Below are positions 50,043-61,639 of a stretch of 64,000 nt of DNA, one piece after another. The stretch spans positions 1 through 64,000 of the forward strand of contig CAXKVV010001290.1 of the NCBI GenBank assembly GCA_964058805.1, given 5' to 3'. Position numbers and translations under genes: made by a program. Position 1 is the first letter of the stretch. Every line of letters starts with the position of its first letter. The notes under the pieces are model-generated. The model worked only from the letters and a program-made list of their open reading frames with translations, did no database searches and had not been told where the DNA came from. The DNA comes from Schoenoplectus triqueter (Eukaryota; Streptophyta; Magnoliopsida; Poales; Cyperaceae).

Positions 50043-52406
50043 TTTTTTGCGTGCCCGGACTCGGTTTCGGCGGTACCGAGGGCATCGGGTCTCGTTTTCA
50101 TTTTTTGCGCGCCCGGACTCATTTTCGGGGGTACCGAGGGCGTCGGGTCCCGTTTTCATGTTTGGCGTGCCCAGATTCTTTTACGGCGGTACCCAGGGCG
50201 TCGGGTCCGTTTTCATGTTTTGCGCGCCCAGACACATTTTCGACGTTACTGAGGGCAGCGGGTCGCGTCTTCATTTTTTACGCGCCCGGACTCATTTTCG
50301 GGGGTCCCGAGGGCGTCGGGTCCTGTTTTCATGTTTTGCGCGCCCAGAAATGTTTTCGACGGTACCGAGGGCGGCGGGTCCCGTTTTCATTTTTCGCGCG
50401 CCCGTACTCGTTTTCGGCGGTTTCGAGGGTGTCGGGTCCCGTTTTCATGTTTTGCGCGCCCAGACACATTTTCGACGGTACCGAGGGCGTCGGGTCCCGT
50501 TTTCATTTTTCACGCGCCCGTACTCGTTTTCGACGGTACCGAGGTTGGCGGGTCCCGTTTTCATTTTTAGCGCGCCCGGACTCATTTTCGGTCGTGTCGA
50601 GTGGGTCGGGTCCCGTTTTCATGTTTTGCGCGCCCGGACTCTTTTTCGGCGGTAACGAGGGCGTCGGGTCTTGTTTTCATGTTTTGCGCGACGGACTCTT
50701 TTTCGGCGTTAACCAGGGCGTCGGGTCTGTTTTCATGTTTTGCGCACCCGACCTCATGTTAGGCGGTTCCGAGGGCGTCGGGTCCCGTTTTCATGTTTTG
50801 CGCTCCCTGACTCATTTTCGGCGGTGCCGAGGGCGTCGGGTCCCGTTTTCATGTTTTGCGCGCCCAGACTCATTTTCAGGGGTACCGAGGGCGTCGGGTC
50901 CCGTTTTCATGCTTTGCGCGCCCGGACTCGTTTTTCGGCGGTACCGAGGGCGTCGAGTCCCGTTTTCATGTTTTGCAAGCCCGGACTCGCTTTCGGCGTT
51001 ATCCAGGGCGTCGGGACCTTTTTGATGTTTTGCGCTCACGAACTCATGTTCGGCGGTTCTGAGGGCGTCGGGTCCCGTTTTCATGTTTTGCGCGCCCGGA
51101 CTCGTTTTCGGGGGTACCGAGGGCGTCGGGTCCCGTTTTCATGTTTTGCGCGCCCGGACTTATTTTTGGGGGTACCGAGGGAGTCGAGTCCCGTTTTCAT
51201 GTTTTGCGCGCCCGCACTCATTTTCGGCGGTACCGAGGGCGTCAGGTCTCGTTTTCATGTTTTGCGCGCCCGGACTCTTTTTCGGCGGTTCTGAGGGCGT
51301 CGGGTCCCGTTTTCCTGTTTTGCCCGCCCGGACTCGTTTTCGACGTTAACCAGGGCGTCGGGTCCTTTTTCATGTTTTGCTCTCCCGAACTCATGTTCGG
51401 CAGTTCCGAGGGCGTCAGGTCCCGTTTTTATTTTTCGCGCGCCCGAACTCGTTTTCGGGGGTACCGAAGGCGTCGGTTCCCGTTTTCATGTTTGGCCTGC
51501 CGTGACTCGTTTTCGGGGGTACCGAAGGCGTCGGGTCCCGTTTTCATGTTTTGCCCGCCCGGACTCGTTTTAAGCTCTCGAACTCATGTTCGGCGGTTCT
51601 GAGGTCGTCGGGTCCCGTTTACATGTTTTGCGCGCTGACTCGTTTTTGGCGGTTCCGATGGCGTCGGGTCACGTTTTCACGTTTTGCATGCCCGGACTCG
51701 TTATCGGCGGTACCGAGGGCGTCGGGTCCCGTTTTCATGTTTTGCGCTACTTGACTCATTTTTGGCGGTTCCGATGGCGTCGGGTCCCATTTTCATCTTT
51801 TGCGCGCCCGGACTCGTTATCGGCGGTACCGAGGGCGTCGGGTCTCGTTTTCATGTTTCGCGCGCCCGGACTCGTTTTTGACGGTTCCGATGGCGTCGGA
51901 TCCTGTTTTCATGTTATGCGCGCCCGGAACCGTTATCCGCGGTACCGAGGGCGTCGGGTCCCGTTTTCATGTTTTGCGCTCCGGGACTCGTTTTCGGCGG
52001 TGCCGAGGGCGTCGGGACCCGTTTTCATGTTTTGTTCGCCCGGATTCATTATCGGGGGTACCGTGGGCGTCGGGTACCGTTTTCATGTTTTGCGCGCTCG
52101 GACTCGTTTTTCGGCGGTTCCGAGGGCTTCAGGTCCCGTTTTCGGCGATTCCGATGGTGTCGGGTCCCATTTTAATGTTTGGCGCGCCCGGACTCGTTAT
52201 CGGCGGTATCGAGGGCGTCGGGTCCCGTTTTCATGTTTCGCGCGCCCGGACTTCTTTTCGGCAGTACGGAGGGCCTCGGGTCCCGTTTTCATGTTTTGCG
52301 TGCATGAACTCTTTTTCGGCGGTACCGAGGGCGTCGGGTCCCGTTTTCATGTTTTGCGCGCCCGGACTCGTTTTCGGCGGTACCGAGGGCGTCGAGTCCC
52401 GTTTTC

Positions 52407-55400
52407 ATGTTTTGCGCGCCCAGACTCGTTTTCAGGGGTACCGAGTGCTTCGGATCCCGTTTTCAGGTATTAAGCTCTCGAACTCATATTCGGCGGTTTC
52501 GAGTGCGTCAGGTCCCGTTTTCATGTGTTTGCGTGCGCCGATTGGTTTTCGGCGGTTCCGATGGCGTCTGGTCCCATTTTCATGTTTTGCGCGGGCGACT
52601 CATTTTCGGGGGTCCCGAGGGCCTCGGGTCCCGTTTTCATGTTTTGCGCGCCCGGACTCATTTTCGGGCGTGTCGAGGGCGTCGGGTCCCGTTTTCATGT
52701 TTTGCGCGCCCGGACTCGTTTTCGGCGGTTCCAATGGCATCGGGTCCCATTTTCATGTTTTGCGCTCCCGGACTCGTTATCGGCGGTACCGAGGGCGTCG
52801 GGTCCGGTTTTCATGTTTCGCGCGCCCGGACTCGTTTTTGGCGGTAACGAGGACGTCGGTTCTCGTTTTCATGTTTTGCGCGCACGAACTCGTTATCGGC
52901 GGTACCGAGGGCGTCGGGTCTCGTTTACATGTTTCGCGCGCCCGGACTCGTTTTCGACGGTTCCGATGGCGTCGTATCCTGTTTTCATGTTATGCGCGCT
53001 CGGAACCGTTATCCGCTGTACCGAGGGCGTCGGGTCCCGTTTTCATGATTTGCGCTCCGGGACTCGTTTTCGGCGGTGCCGAGGGCGTCGGGACCCGTTT
53101 TCATATTTTGTGCGCCCCGACTCGTTTTCAGGGGTACCGAGGGCGTCGGGTCCCGTTTTCATGTATTAAGCTCTCGAACTCATGTTCGGCGGTTCCGAGT
53201 GCGTCGGGTCCCGTTTTCATGTTTTGCGTGCGCCGACTGGTTTTCGGCGGTTCCGATGGCGTCTGGTCCCATTTTCATGTTTTGCGCGCCCGGACTCATT
53301 TTCAGGGGTCCCGAGGGCCTAGGGTCCCGTTTTCATGTTTTGCGCGCCCGGACTCATTTTCGGGCGTGTCGGGGGCGTCGGGTCCCGTTTTCATGTTTTG
53401 CGCGCCCGGACTCATTTTCGGCGGTTCCAATGGCATCGGGTCCCATTTTCATGTTTTGCGCTCCCGGACTCGTTTTCGGCGGTACCGAGGGCGTCGGGTC
53501 CGGTTTTCATGTTTCGCGCGCCCGGACTCGTTTTTGGCGGTACCGAGGGCGTCGGTTCTCGTTTTCATTTTTTGCGCGCCCGGACTCATTTTCGGGGGTA
53601 CCGAGGGCGTCGTGTCCCGTTTATATGTTTTGCGCGACCAAACTCTTTTTCGGCGGTACCGAGGGCGTCGGGTCCCGTTTATATGTTTTGCCCGCCCGGA
53701 CTCGTTTTCGGCGGTTCCGATGGCGTCGGGTCCCGTTTTCATGTTTGGCGGGCCCGAACTCGTTATCGGCGGTACAGAGGGCGTCGGGTCCCGTTTTCAT
53801 GTTTCGCGCGCCTAGACTCGTTTTCAGGGGTACCGAGGGCGTTGGGTCCCGTTTTCATGTTTGGCGCGCCCGGACTCGTTTTCGGGGTACCGAGGGCGTC
53901 GGGGCCCGTTTTCATGTTTTGTGGCCGGACTCGTTTTCGACGGTACCGAGGGCGTCGTGTCCCGTTTTCATGTTTTGTGCGCCCGGACTCTTTTTCGACG
54001 GTACCGAGGGCGTCGGGTCCCGTTTTCCTGTTTTGCCCGCCCGGACACGTTTTCGACGTTAACCAGGGCGTCGGGTCGTTTTTCATGTTTTGCGCTCCCG
54101 AACTCAAGTTCGGCAGTTCCGAGGGTGTCAGGTCCCGTTTTCATGTTTTGCGCACCCGGACTCGTTTTCGGGGGTTCCGTGGGCGTCGGGTCCCATTTTC
54201 ATGTTTGGCGCGCCCTAACACGTTTTTCAGCAGTACCAAGGCGTCGGGTCCCGTTTTCATGTTTCGCGCGCCCGGACTCGTTTTCGGCGGTTCCGATGGT
54301 GTCAGGTCCCGTTTTCATGTTTTGCGCTCCCGGACTCGTTTTCGGCGGTACAGAGGGCGTCGGGTCCGTTTTCATGTATCGCGCTCCCAGACTCATTTTC
54401 AGCGGTACCGAGGCCGTCGGGTCCCGTTTTCATGTTTTGCCTGCCGTGACTCGTTTTCGAGGGTACCGAGGACGTCGGGTCCCGTTTTCATATTTTGCGC
54501 GCCCGGACTCGTTTTCGGCCGTACCGAAGGCGTCGGGTCCCGTTTTCATGTTTTGCCCGCCCGGACTCGTTTTCGGCGTTAACCAGGGCGTCGGGTCCGT
54601 TTTCATGTTTTAAGCTCTCGAACTCATGTTCGGCGGTTCCGAGGTCGTCGGGTCCCGTTTTCATGTTTTGCGCGCTGACTCGTTTTCGGCGGTTCCGATG
54701 GCGTCGGGTCCCATTTTCATCTTTTGCGCGCCCGGACACGTTATCGGCGGTACCGAGGGCGTCGGGTCTCGTTTTCATGTTTCGCGCGCCCGGACTCGTT
54801 TTCGACGGTTCCGATGGCGTCGGATCCTGTTTTCATGTTATGCGCGCCAGGAACCGTTTTCCGCGGTACCGAGGGCGTCGGGTCCCGTTTTCATGTTTTG
54901 CGCTCCGGGACTCGTTTTCGGCGGTGCCGAGGGCGTCGGGACCCATTTTCATGTTTGGTGCGCCCGGATTCGTTATCGGGGGTACCGTGGGCGTCGGGTA
55001 CCGTTTTCATGTTTTGCGCGCCCGGACTCGTTATCGGCGGTACCGATGGCGTCGGGTCTCGTTTTCATGTTTCGCGCGCCCGGACTCGTTTTCGACGGTT
55101 CCGATAGCGTCGGATCCTGTTTTCATGTTAGGCGCGCCCGGAACCGTTATCCGCGGTACCGAGGGCGTCGGGTCCCGTTTTCATGATTTGCGCGCCGGGA
55201 CTCGTTTTCGGCGGTGCCGAGGGCGTCGGGACCCGTTTTCATGTTTTGTCCGCCCAGACTCGTTTTCAGGGGTATCGCGGCCGTCGGGTCCCGTTTTCAT
55301 GTATTAAGCTCTCAAACTCATGTTCGGCGGTTCCGAGTGCGTCGGGTCCCGTTTTCATGTTTTGCGTGCGTCGACTGTTTTTCGGCGGTTCCGATGGCGT

Positions 55401-58192
55401 CTGGTCCCATTTTCATGTTTTGCGCGCCCGAACTCATTTTCGGGGGTCCCGAGGGTCTCGGGTCCCTTTTTCATGTTTTGCGCGCCCGGACTCATTTTCG
55501 GGCGTGTCAGGGGCGTCGGGTCCCGTTTTCATGTTTTGCGCGCCCGGACTCGTTTTCGAAGGTTCCAATCGCATCGGGTCCCATTTTCATGTTTTGCGCT
55601 CCCGGACTCGTTATCGGCGGTACCGAGGGTGTCGGGTCCGGTTTTCATGTTTCGCGCGCCCGGACTCGTTTTCATGTTTTGCGCGCTCGGACTCATTTTC
55701 GGGGGTACCGTGGGCGTCGTGTCCCGTTTTCATGTTTTGCGCGCCCAAACTCTTTTTCGGCGGTACCGAGGGCGTCGGGTCCTGTTTTCCTGTTTTGCCC
55801 GCCCGGACTCGTTTTGGGCGGTTCCGATGGCGTCGGGTCCCGTTTTCATGTTTGGCGGGCCCGGACTCGTTATTGGCGGTACTGAGGGCGTCGGCTCCCG
55901 TTTTCATGTTTCGCGCGCCCAGACTCGTTTTCGGGGGTACCGAGGGCGTCGGGTCCCGTTTTCAGGTTTGGCGCGCCCGGACTCGTTTTCGGCGGTACCG
56001 AGGGCGTCGAATCCGGTTATCATGTTTTGCGCGCCCGGACTCATTTTCGGGGGTACCGAGGGCGTCGGGTCCCGTTTTCATGTTTCGCGCCCGGACTCAT
56101 TTTCGGCGGTACCGAGGGCGTCGTGTCCCGTTTTCATGTTTTGCGCGCCCGGACTCTTTTTCGGCGGTACCGAGGGCGTCGGGTCCCGTTTTCCTGTTTT
56201 GCCTGCCCAGACTCGTTTCCGACGTTAACCAGGGCGTCGGGTCATTTTTCATGTTTTGCGCTCCCGAACTCATGTTCGGCAGTTCCGAGGGTGTCAGGTC
56301 CCGTTTTCATGTTTTGCGCACCCGGACTCGTTTTCGGGGGTACCGTGGGCGTCGGGTCCCGTTTTCATGTTTGGCGCGCACTGACACGTTTTTCGGCGGT
56401 ACCGAGGCGTCGGGTCTCGTTTTCATGTTTCGCGCGCCCGGACTCGTTTTCGGCGGTTCCGATGGCTTCCGGTCCCGTTTTCATGTTTTGCGTTCCCGGA
56501 CTCGTTTTCGGCTGTACTGAGGGCGTCGGGTCCGTTTTCATGTATCGCGCTCCCAGACTCATTTTCGGCGGTACTGAGGGCGTCGGGTCCAGTTTTCATG
56601 TTTTGCCTGCCGTGACTCGTTTTCGGGGGTACCGAGGACGTCGGGTCCCGTTTTCATATTTTGCGCGCCCGGACTCGTTTTCGGCCGTACCGAAGGCGTC
56701 GGGTCCCGTTTTCATGTTTTGCCCGCCCGGACTCGTTTTCGGCGTTAACCAGGGCGTCGAGTCCGTTTTCATGTTTTAAGCTCTCGAACTCATGTTCGGC
56801 GGTTCCGATGGCGTCGGGTCCCATTTTCATGTTTTGCGCACCCGGACTCATTTTCGGGGGTCCCGAGGGCGTCAGGTCTCGTTTTCATGTTTTGCGCGCC
56901 CGGACTCATTTTCGGGCGTGTCGAGTGCGTCGGGTCCCGTTTTTATGTTTTGCGCGCCCGGACTCTTTTTCGGTGGTTCCCAAGGCCTCGGGTCCCATTT
57001 TCATGTTTTGCGCTCCCGGACTCGTTATTGGCGGTACCGAGGGCGTCGGGTCCCGTTTTCATGTTTCGTGCGCCTGGACTCATTTTTGCCGGTTCCGATG
57101 GCGTCGGGTCCCGTTTTCATGTTTGACGGGCCCGGACTCGTTATCGGCGGTACCGAGGGCATCGGGTCCCGTTTTCATGTTTCGCGCGTCCGGACTCCTT
57201 TTCGACGGTACTGAGGGCGTCGGGTCCCATTTTCATGTTTCGCGCGCTCGGACTTGTTATCGGCGGTACCGAGGGCGTCGGGTCCCATTTTCATCTTTTG
57301 GGCGCCCGAACTCGTTATCGGCGGTACGGAGGGCGTCAGGTCCGGTTTTCATGTTTTGCGCGCCCGGACTCGTTTTCGACGGTTCCGTTGGCGTCGGGTC
57401 CCGTTTTCATGTTTTGCGCGCCTGTTCTGGTTATCGGCAGTACCGAGGGCGTCAGGTCCCATTTTCATGTTTTGCGCTCAGGGACTCATTTTCGGCGGTG
57501 ACGAGGGCGTCGGGTCCCGTTTACATGTTTTGCGCGCCCAGACTCGTTTTCGGGGGTACCGTGGGCGTCGGGTCCCGTTTTCATGTTTGGCGTGCCCGGA
57601 CTCGTTTTCGGCGGTACCGAGGGCGTCGGGTCCGGTTATCATGTTTTGCGCGCCCGGACTCGTTTTCGGCGGTACCGAGGGCGTCGGGTCCCGTTTTCAT
57701 GTTTTGCGCGCCCGAACTCGTTATCGGCAGTACCGAGGGCGTCGGGTCCCGTTTTCATGTTTCGCGCGCCTGGACTTCTTTTCGGCAGTACCGAGGGCGT
57801 CGGGTCCCGTTTTCATGTTTTGCGCTCCCGGACTCATTTTCACCGGTACCGAGGGCGCCGGGTCCTGTTTTCATGTTTTGCCCGCCAGGACTCGTTTTCG
57901 GCGTTATCCAGGGCGTCGGGTCCGTTTTCATGTTTTGCGCGTGCGGACTTGTTTTCGGCGGTTCCGATGGCGTCAGGTCCCCTATTCATGTTTTACGCGC
58001 CCGGACTCGTTATCAGCGGTACCGAGGGCGTCGGTTCCCATTTTCATGTTTCGCGTGCCCGGACAATTTTTCGGCGATTCCGATAGCGTCGGGTCCCGTT
58101 TTCATGTTTTGCGCGCCCGGACTCGTTATCGGCGGTACCGCGGGCGTCGGGTCTCGTTTTCATGTATCGCGCGCCCAGACTCATTTTTTGGG
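52407..58192 (-). repeat. Nested higher-order repeats, about 0.7 kb and 2.14-2.17 kb
   Basis: Sequence at 53,861-54,613 recurs at 56,027-56,779, and 54,199-54,396 recurs at 56,365-56,562, both at an offset of 2,166 bp. The stretch near 53,076 recurs near 55,214 (offset about 2,138 bp) and, in part, near 52,407 (about 0.7 kb earlier). Indels between copies explain the differing offsets. Confidence 0.75.
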
Positions 58193-58501
58193 GTACCGAG
58201 GGCGTCGGGTCCCGTTTTCATGTTTTGCGCGCCCGGACTCGTTTTTGGGGGTACCGAGGGCGTCGGGTCCCGTTTTTATGTTTTGCGCGCCCGAACTCGT
58301 TTTCGGCGGTACCGGGGGCGTCGGGTCCCGTTTTTATGTTTTGCGCGCCAGGAATCGTTTTCGGCGGTACCGAGGACGTCGGGTCCCGTTTTCATATTTT
58401 GCCCGCCCCGACTCGTTTTCGGCGTTAACCAGGGTGTCGGGGTCTGTTTTCATGTTTTCAGCTCCCGAACTAATGTTCAGCGGTTCCGAGGGCGTCGGGT
58501 C

Positions 58502-60253
58502 TGTTAGTGTTGTAGTGATCTAGTAGCCAATCATTGGATGATTGTATTTAGTTTCATGTAAAAGGATGATATATTTGATATTTCATTTGTTCCTTGAGTA
58601 TTCATTGTTTATATTTTGAGTTGGACTTCAAATGTGAAACATATATATATATATATATATATATTAAGATTATAATGAAAAACTCTAAAAGTCCCTAATC
58701 CGTTAATTATCTAGGAATAATAATTAACACAAATGGATTAGTATGTAAGTTAAGCGTTGATCGTGTTTCACAGATCACTCGATAAGGAGTTATCGGCTTA
58801 ATTACACAAATAGCATGTTGGACATGTTATTGGACATGACCCATGTTGAAATACTATAAAGATTGTGTTTGATGTCATTAGTATTTCATTTGGATGTTAA
58901 TTCTTAGGTTGAGACAAATGATCTTCTTATACGTCTGATTTGCATTTGTGGATATCGTCTAACGTTGTCCGTAACTGGCAGCCATAAGGGTTTTATCTCA
59001 GTGTACGTCTTTCGTATGAAGGGGATGCATGAGTCAAGAAGACTGATGTCTCTCTTGTTTGTCGACGGGAGTGATGATATCCAACTAGGTGCACATAGTA
59101 TACGGATGCATTGCAATGGATGACATGATCTTGCCTTGCAACATTCGGGATATCATAGGACATAGAATAAGCATGAGGCAATTGTCGTTGCCTAGGACCG
59201 GGATATAAGTACCGCACTCATGTCTGAATTATTTAGGGGTTGTGATGCATATTGCCGGGTGCCGCTCACAATCTATGAGATTAAGGGGTTTAATCTCATT
59301 GCTAAATAATTTAGGTCCCAAAGGGTCACACCGTGAGAGGATTGTGCCTCTATTCGTTCCTTGATCATTTAATATGTTGGACATATTAAATTGAGTCTTA
59401 AACATGAGATATATATAGTCATAGAAAATGACTAATTAATTGTATTTATCAAATGGTTTGATAAATAGGCTGAAATTATGAAAACGATGCAAAAACAGCC
59501 CGGTTCAGCCCCATTCGACTTTCATTCGGCCCAAATACCCATAGTGCAAGACACCTCACTATTCTGGACACATGAAGCCCAACTAGGACCCTTCTAATGG
59601 CTGCACATGGTCTAAAGTAGTGGGTGGTTATGCCAAAACGTGGGTAGAAGGCAAGGCTGAAGTTGGGAGCTGTTTTGCCACGTTTTCAGCAGTTTTTCGG
59701 CAGTTTTTTTGCTGTTTTGGGCTGTTCTCCACTCTAGAACGTGGGGAGACTACCTAGGGACATGGGAGAGGAGTCTCCTGCCTTGGGGCTCTATAAAAGG
59801 AGGCCTAGGCAGCCAAGAAACCCATCGATCTTTCACTTACGCGCGCGGAAGCTCTGCTGAATTTCTGCCGCGTATCTCATGTGTTGAGACCCATCTTCCA
59901 CCAGATTTTTCACATAGATTAAAGGAGTTTAATCAGAGTGGTGTGGAGGAGATCAAGGAGAGTCTCCCTAGCATCCTAGCAAGTGCGAAGGAGATCGGAT
60001 AGTGGGCTGCCTCGGTGGATACCTTGGAGGGCGCCTACGCTTGGTGTCTTTGCGGGTACCGGTGCAAATCGAGCGAGAAGGAGACTACCCCGAGCCTCCC
60101 CGAAGACTCACGCATCAAAGGTACAATAGTTTAGTCTAGATCTATGATTTTGGTTCAGTTTTATCACATGCAAGATCCTTGTTTGAATTGTGCACCGAAA
60201 AATTTAAAATTCCGCATGTTCGTGTACTTGCTTGTTCAAACTAAATTCCAACA
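58502..60253 (+). mobile_element. 5' LTR of a Ty1/copia element
   Basis: This LTR is 1,752 bp long, begins TGTTAGTG and ends CCAACA, and is followed 1 nt later by a perfect PBS. It closely matches the solo LTR at 26,921-28,678 in reverse complement; scattered single-base differences and small length changes were seen by eye. A TATA box lies at 59,792-59,799 and a (TA)n run at about 58,640-58,665. The left flank is satellite (GGCGTCGGGTC), so GGGTC would be the target duplication if the 3' flank repeats it; that flank is outside the window. Short frames within it (59,709-60,002; 58,993-59,217) are not considered genes. Confidence 0.95.
59792..59799 (+). promoter_or_regulatory. LTR TATA box
   Basis: TATAAAAG lies in a GC-richer part of the LTR, 455 bp before its 3' end. 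The same box occurs in the solo LTR. The expected transcription start would be about 25-35 bp downstream, marking the U3/R boundary. Activity is not demonstrated. Confidence 0.65.
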
Positions 60254-60254
60254 G

Positions 60255-60266
60255 TGGTATCAGAGC
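60255..60266 (+). other. Primer-binding site (initiator Met tRNA)
   Basis: TGGTATCAGAGC is an exact 12-nt complement to the 3' end of plant initiator-methionine tRNA and starts 2 nt after the LTR end. This is the standard site for priming minus-strand DNA synthesis in copia elements. Confidence 0.92.
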
Positions 60267-61639
60267 ATTTGGTCGTTGTATGTGATAAATCATGGCCAAA
60301 AGACTAAACTAAATTGATTGATTTATTCATAAGTTGTATATCTAGATAGTTATGCATGAGTTTTTCAGATTTTTACGAATTGGCATGCGTTCATGCGCAT
60401 GGTATGTGTTAGATTTGTCAAGTTTGTAAAATTGTTGTAAAAACTGAAAGTTGGGGTTCAGTTTCAAGTCTATAAATGGGGTCTATTTCGGGTTAGGAAT
60501 TGACCAAAGGGGCTGTGATTAATTGAGTCTTCGTTTTGGTCCAAATCGTTAAAGATTGTTCTTTGGAGAGCCAAAACTGAAAAACTGCAATTTCTGGACA
60601 GCAACTTAACCATCATTAGATGATGCTTTTGAGTGGTTTCTAGATCATAATAAGAAGTGAAACTGAGCACAACCATGCATAATTGTTAGATTATGAATTA
60701 TGAATAGTTTCAATCGGTTTGGTGCAAGTTATTGCGCTATTCTAACTTTGTTTTGCAGTAGTGGGTTTGTATAGCCATGTTCAATGCCTTGTGTGTTGTA
60801 ATGATTGCATGTATGAATGTTTGTAAGCGGCCTAAGGTGCCCCATGATATTAATTATTTTGTTACATAATTAATATTGTATTTATGGCCTGCGTGTCAAG
60901 TTAGGAATGGGGATTTTTAATGTAATTTTCTGTTTCGATATGAGAGTAGTCTTAAATAGGAAATGGGAAATTATGGGTACTTAGATCACTAGTTTGTTCA
61001 TGGAGATGATCAAAGAGGCAGTGATCGGAGGCCAAGGAAGCACAAGGGCTATACAAACTCACGATCATTTGTGTGGTTGTGCATGTTATTGTTTATGATA
61101 TTTTATGTGATTGAATTGCGAGTCGTAGGATAGGTATGGGTGTATGCTATCACGACCACCATTCAAAGAGTCATATAAAATAAAGTCCCTAAAAATTAAG
61201 TCGATCTCCCTTCCTCCTCTATCCATGGAAACCTTGTATGGGGTGTTGGTGGGACCTACTCAGTAGGCACTGCATCCTATCCTTGGGGAAGTGGGGCACG
61301 TCGGACGTGTCGTCTCAAATAGAGAGGTTTTACTTAAGCGGGGTAACTCTGGGTTACATGCCGACGCTGGCCTAGTTTGTACCTCGGGGAGGAGTATTCG
61401 TCATGAGTACTGGGTACTCAAGACGGAACCAAGAGTCACATACGATTGTGATTAGCGAGGAGTATGCTTACCTAAAATAGCTAAGTTCAAGTTTATGCCG
61501 ATGCTGGCTTGAGCTTAGTAAAGATAGGGATCTTGGACTCACTACAAATTTTGGGACTTAATAATTGTAGTGGGAGTTTTATATTTATATAAAACATTAC
61601 AATGCATGAACTAAATTCAAACCTTTGAAATTGTAGAAC
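60267..61639 (+). other. Untranslated leader of the copia element
   Basis: About 1.37 kb between PBS and gag, with no long frame. The phrase TGCCGACGCTGGC (about 61,360) is repeated as TGCCGATGCTGGC (about 61,497), each next to a GAGGAGTAT motif, which suggests an internal duplication. Long leaders of this kind occur in plant copia elements and may hold dimerisation or packaging signals; that role is inferred. The 68-codon minus-strand frame (60,470-60,676) is not considered a gene. Confidence 0.7.

Larger units (their letters stand above)
47616..58501 (-). repeat. 58-bp satellite array, segment E (minus orientation)
   Basis: About 188 monomers in inverted orientation (landmarks GTTTTCATGTTTTGCGCGCC, GGCGGTACCGAGGGCGTCGG). 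The plus strand here is the stop-free strand, so long plus-strand frames appear (for example 51,800-53,815 and 56,661-58,523). They are by-products. Marker variants include GTATTAAGCTCTCGAACTC (52,466; 53,163; 55,303) and GGCGTTAACCAGGGCGTCGG (54,574; 56,740). The segment ends abruptly at the 5' LTR at 58,502, and the array probably continues beyond that element, outside the window. Confidence 0.96.

Noticed and set aside
12083..58501. Regular short repeats suggesting a CRISPR-like array
   Set aside because: Monomers are directly adjacent with no unique spacers, the DNA is from a plant, and no cas-like gene is present. It is a satellite.
11823..58523. Dozens of long open frames (100-969 codons) with recurring VPFSCF, FMFCAP and SRFHVL segments
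   Set aside because: They follow the 58-bp monomer on its stop-free strand, change strand exactly where the array inverts, and shift frame at every monomer and indel. No known domain is present. They are repeat by-products, not genes.
61358..61510. Repeated TGCCGACGCTGGC segments in the copia leader as a possible small RNA or tRNA gene
   Set aside because: No cloverleaf or other RNA-gene pattern could be drawn; this is better explained as an internal duplication in the leader.
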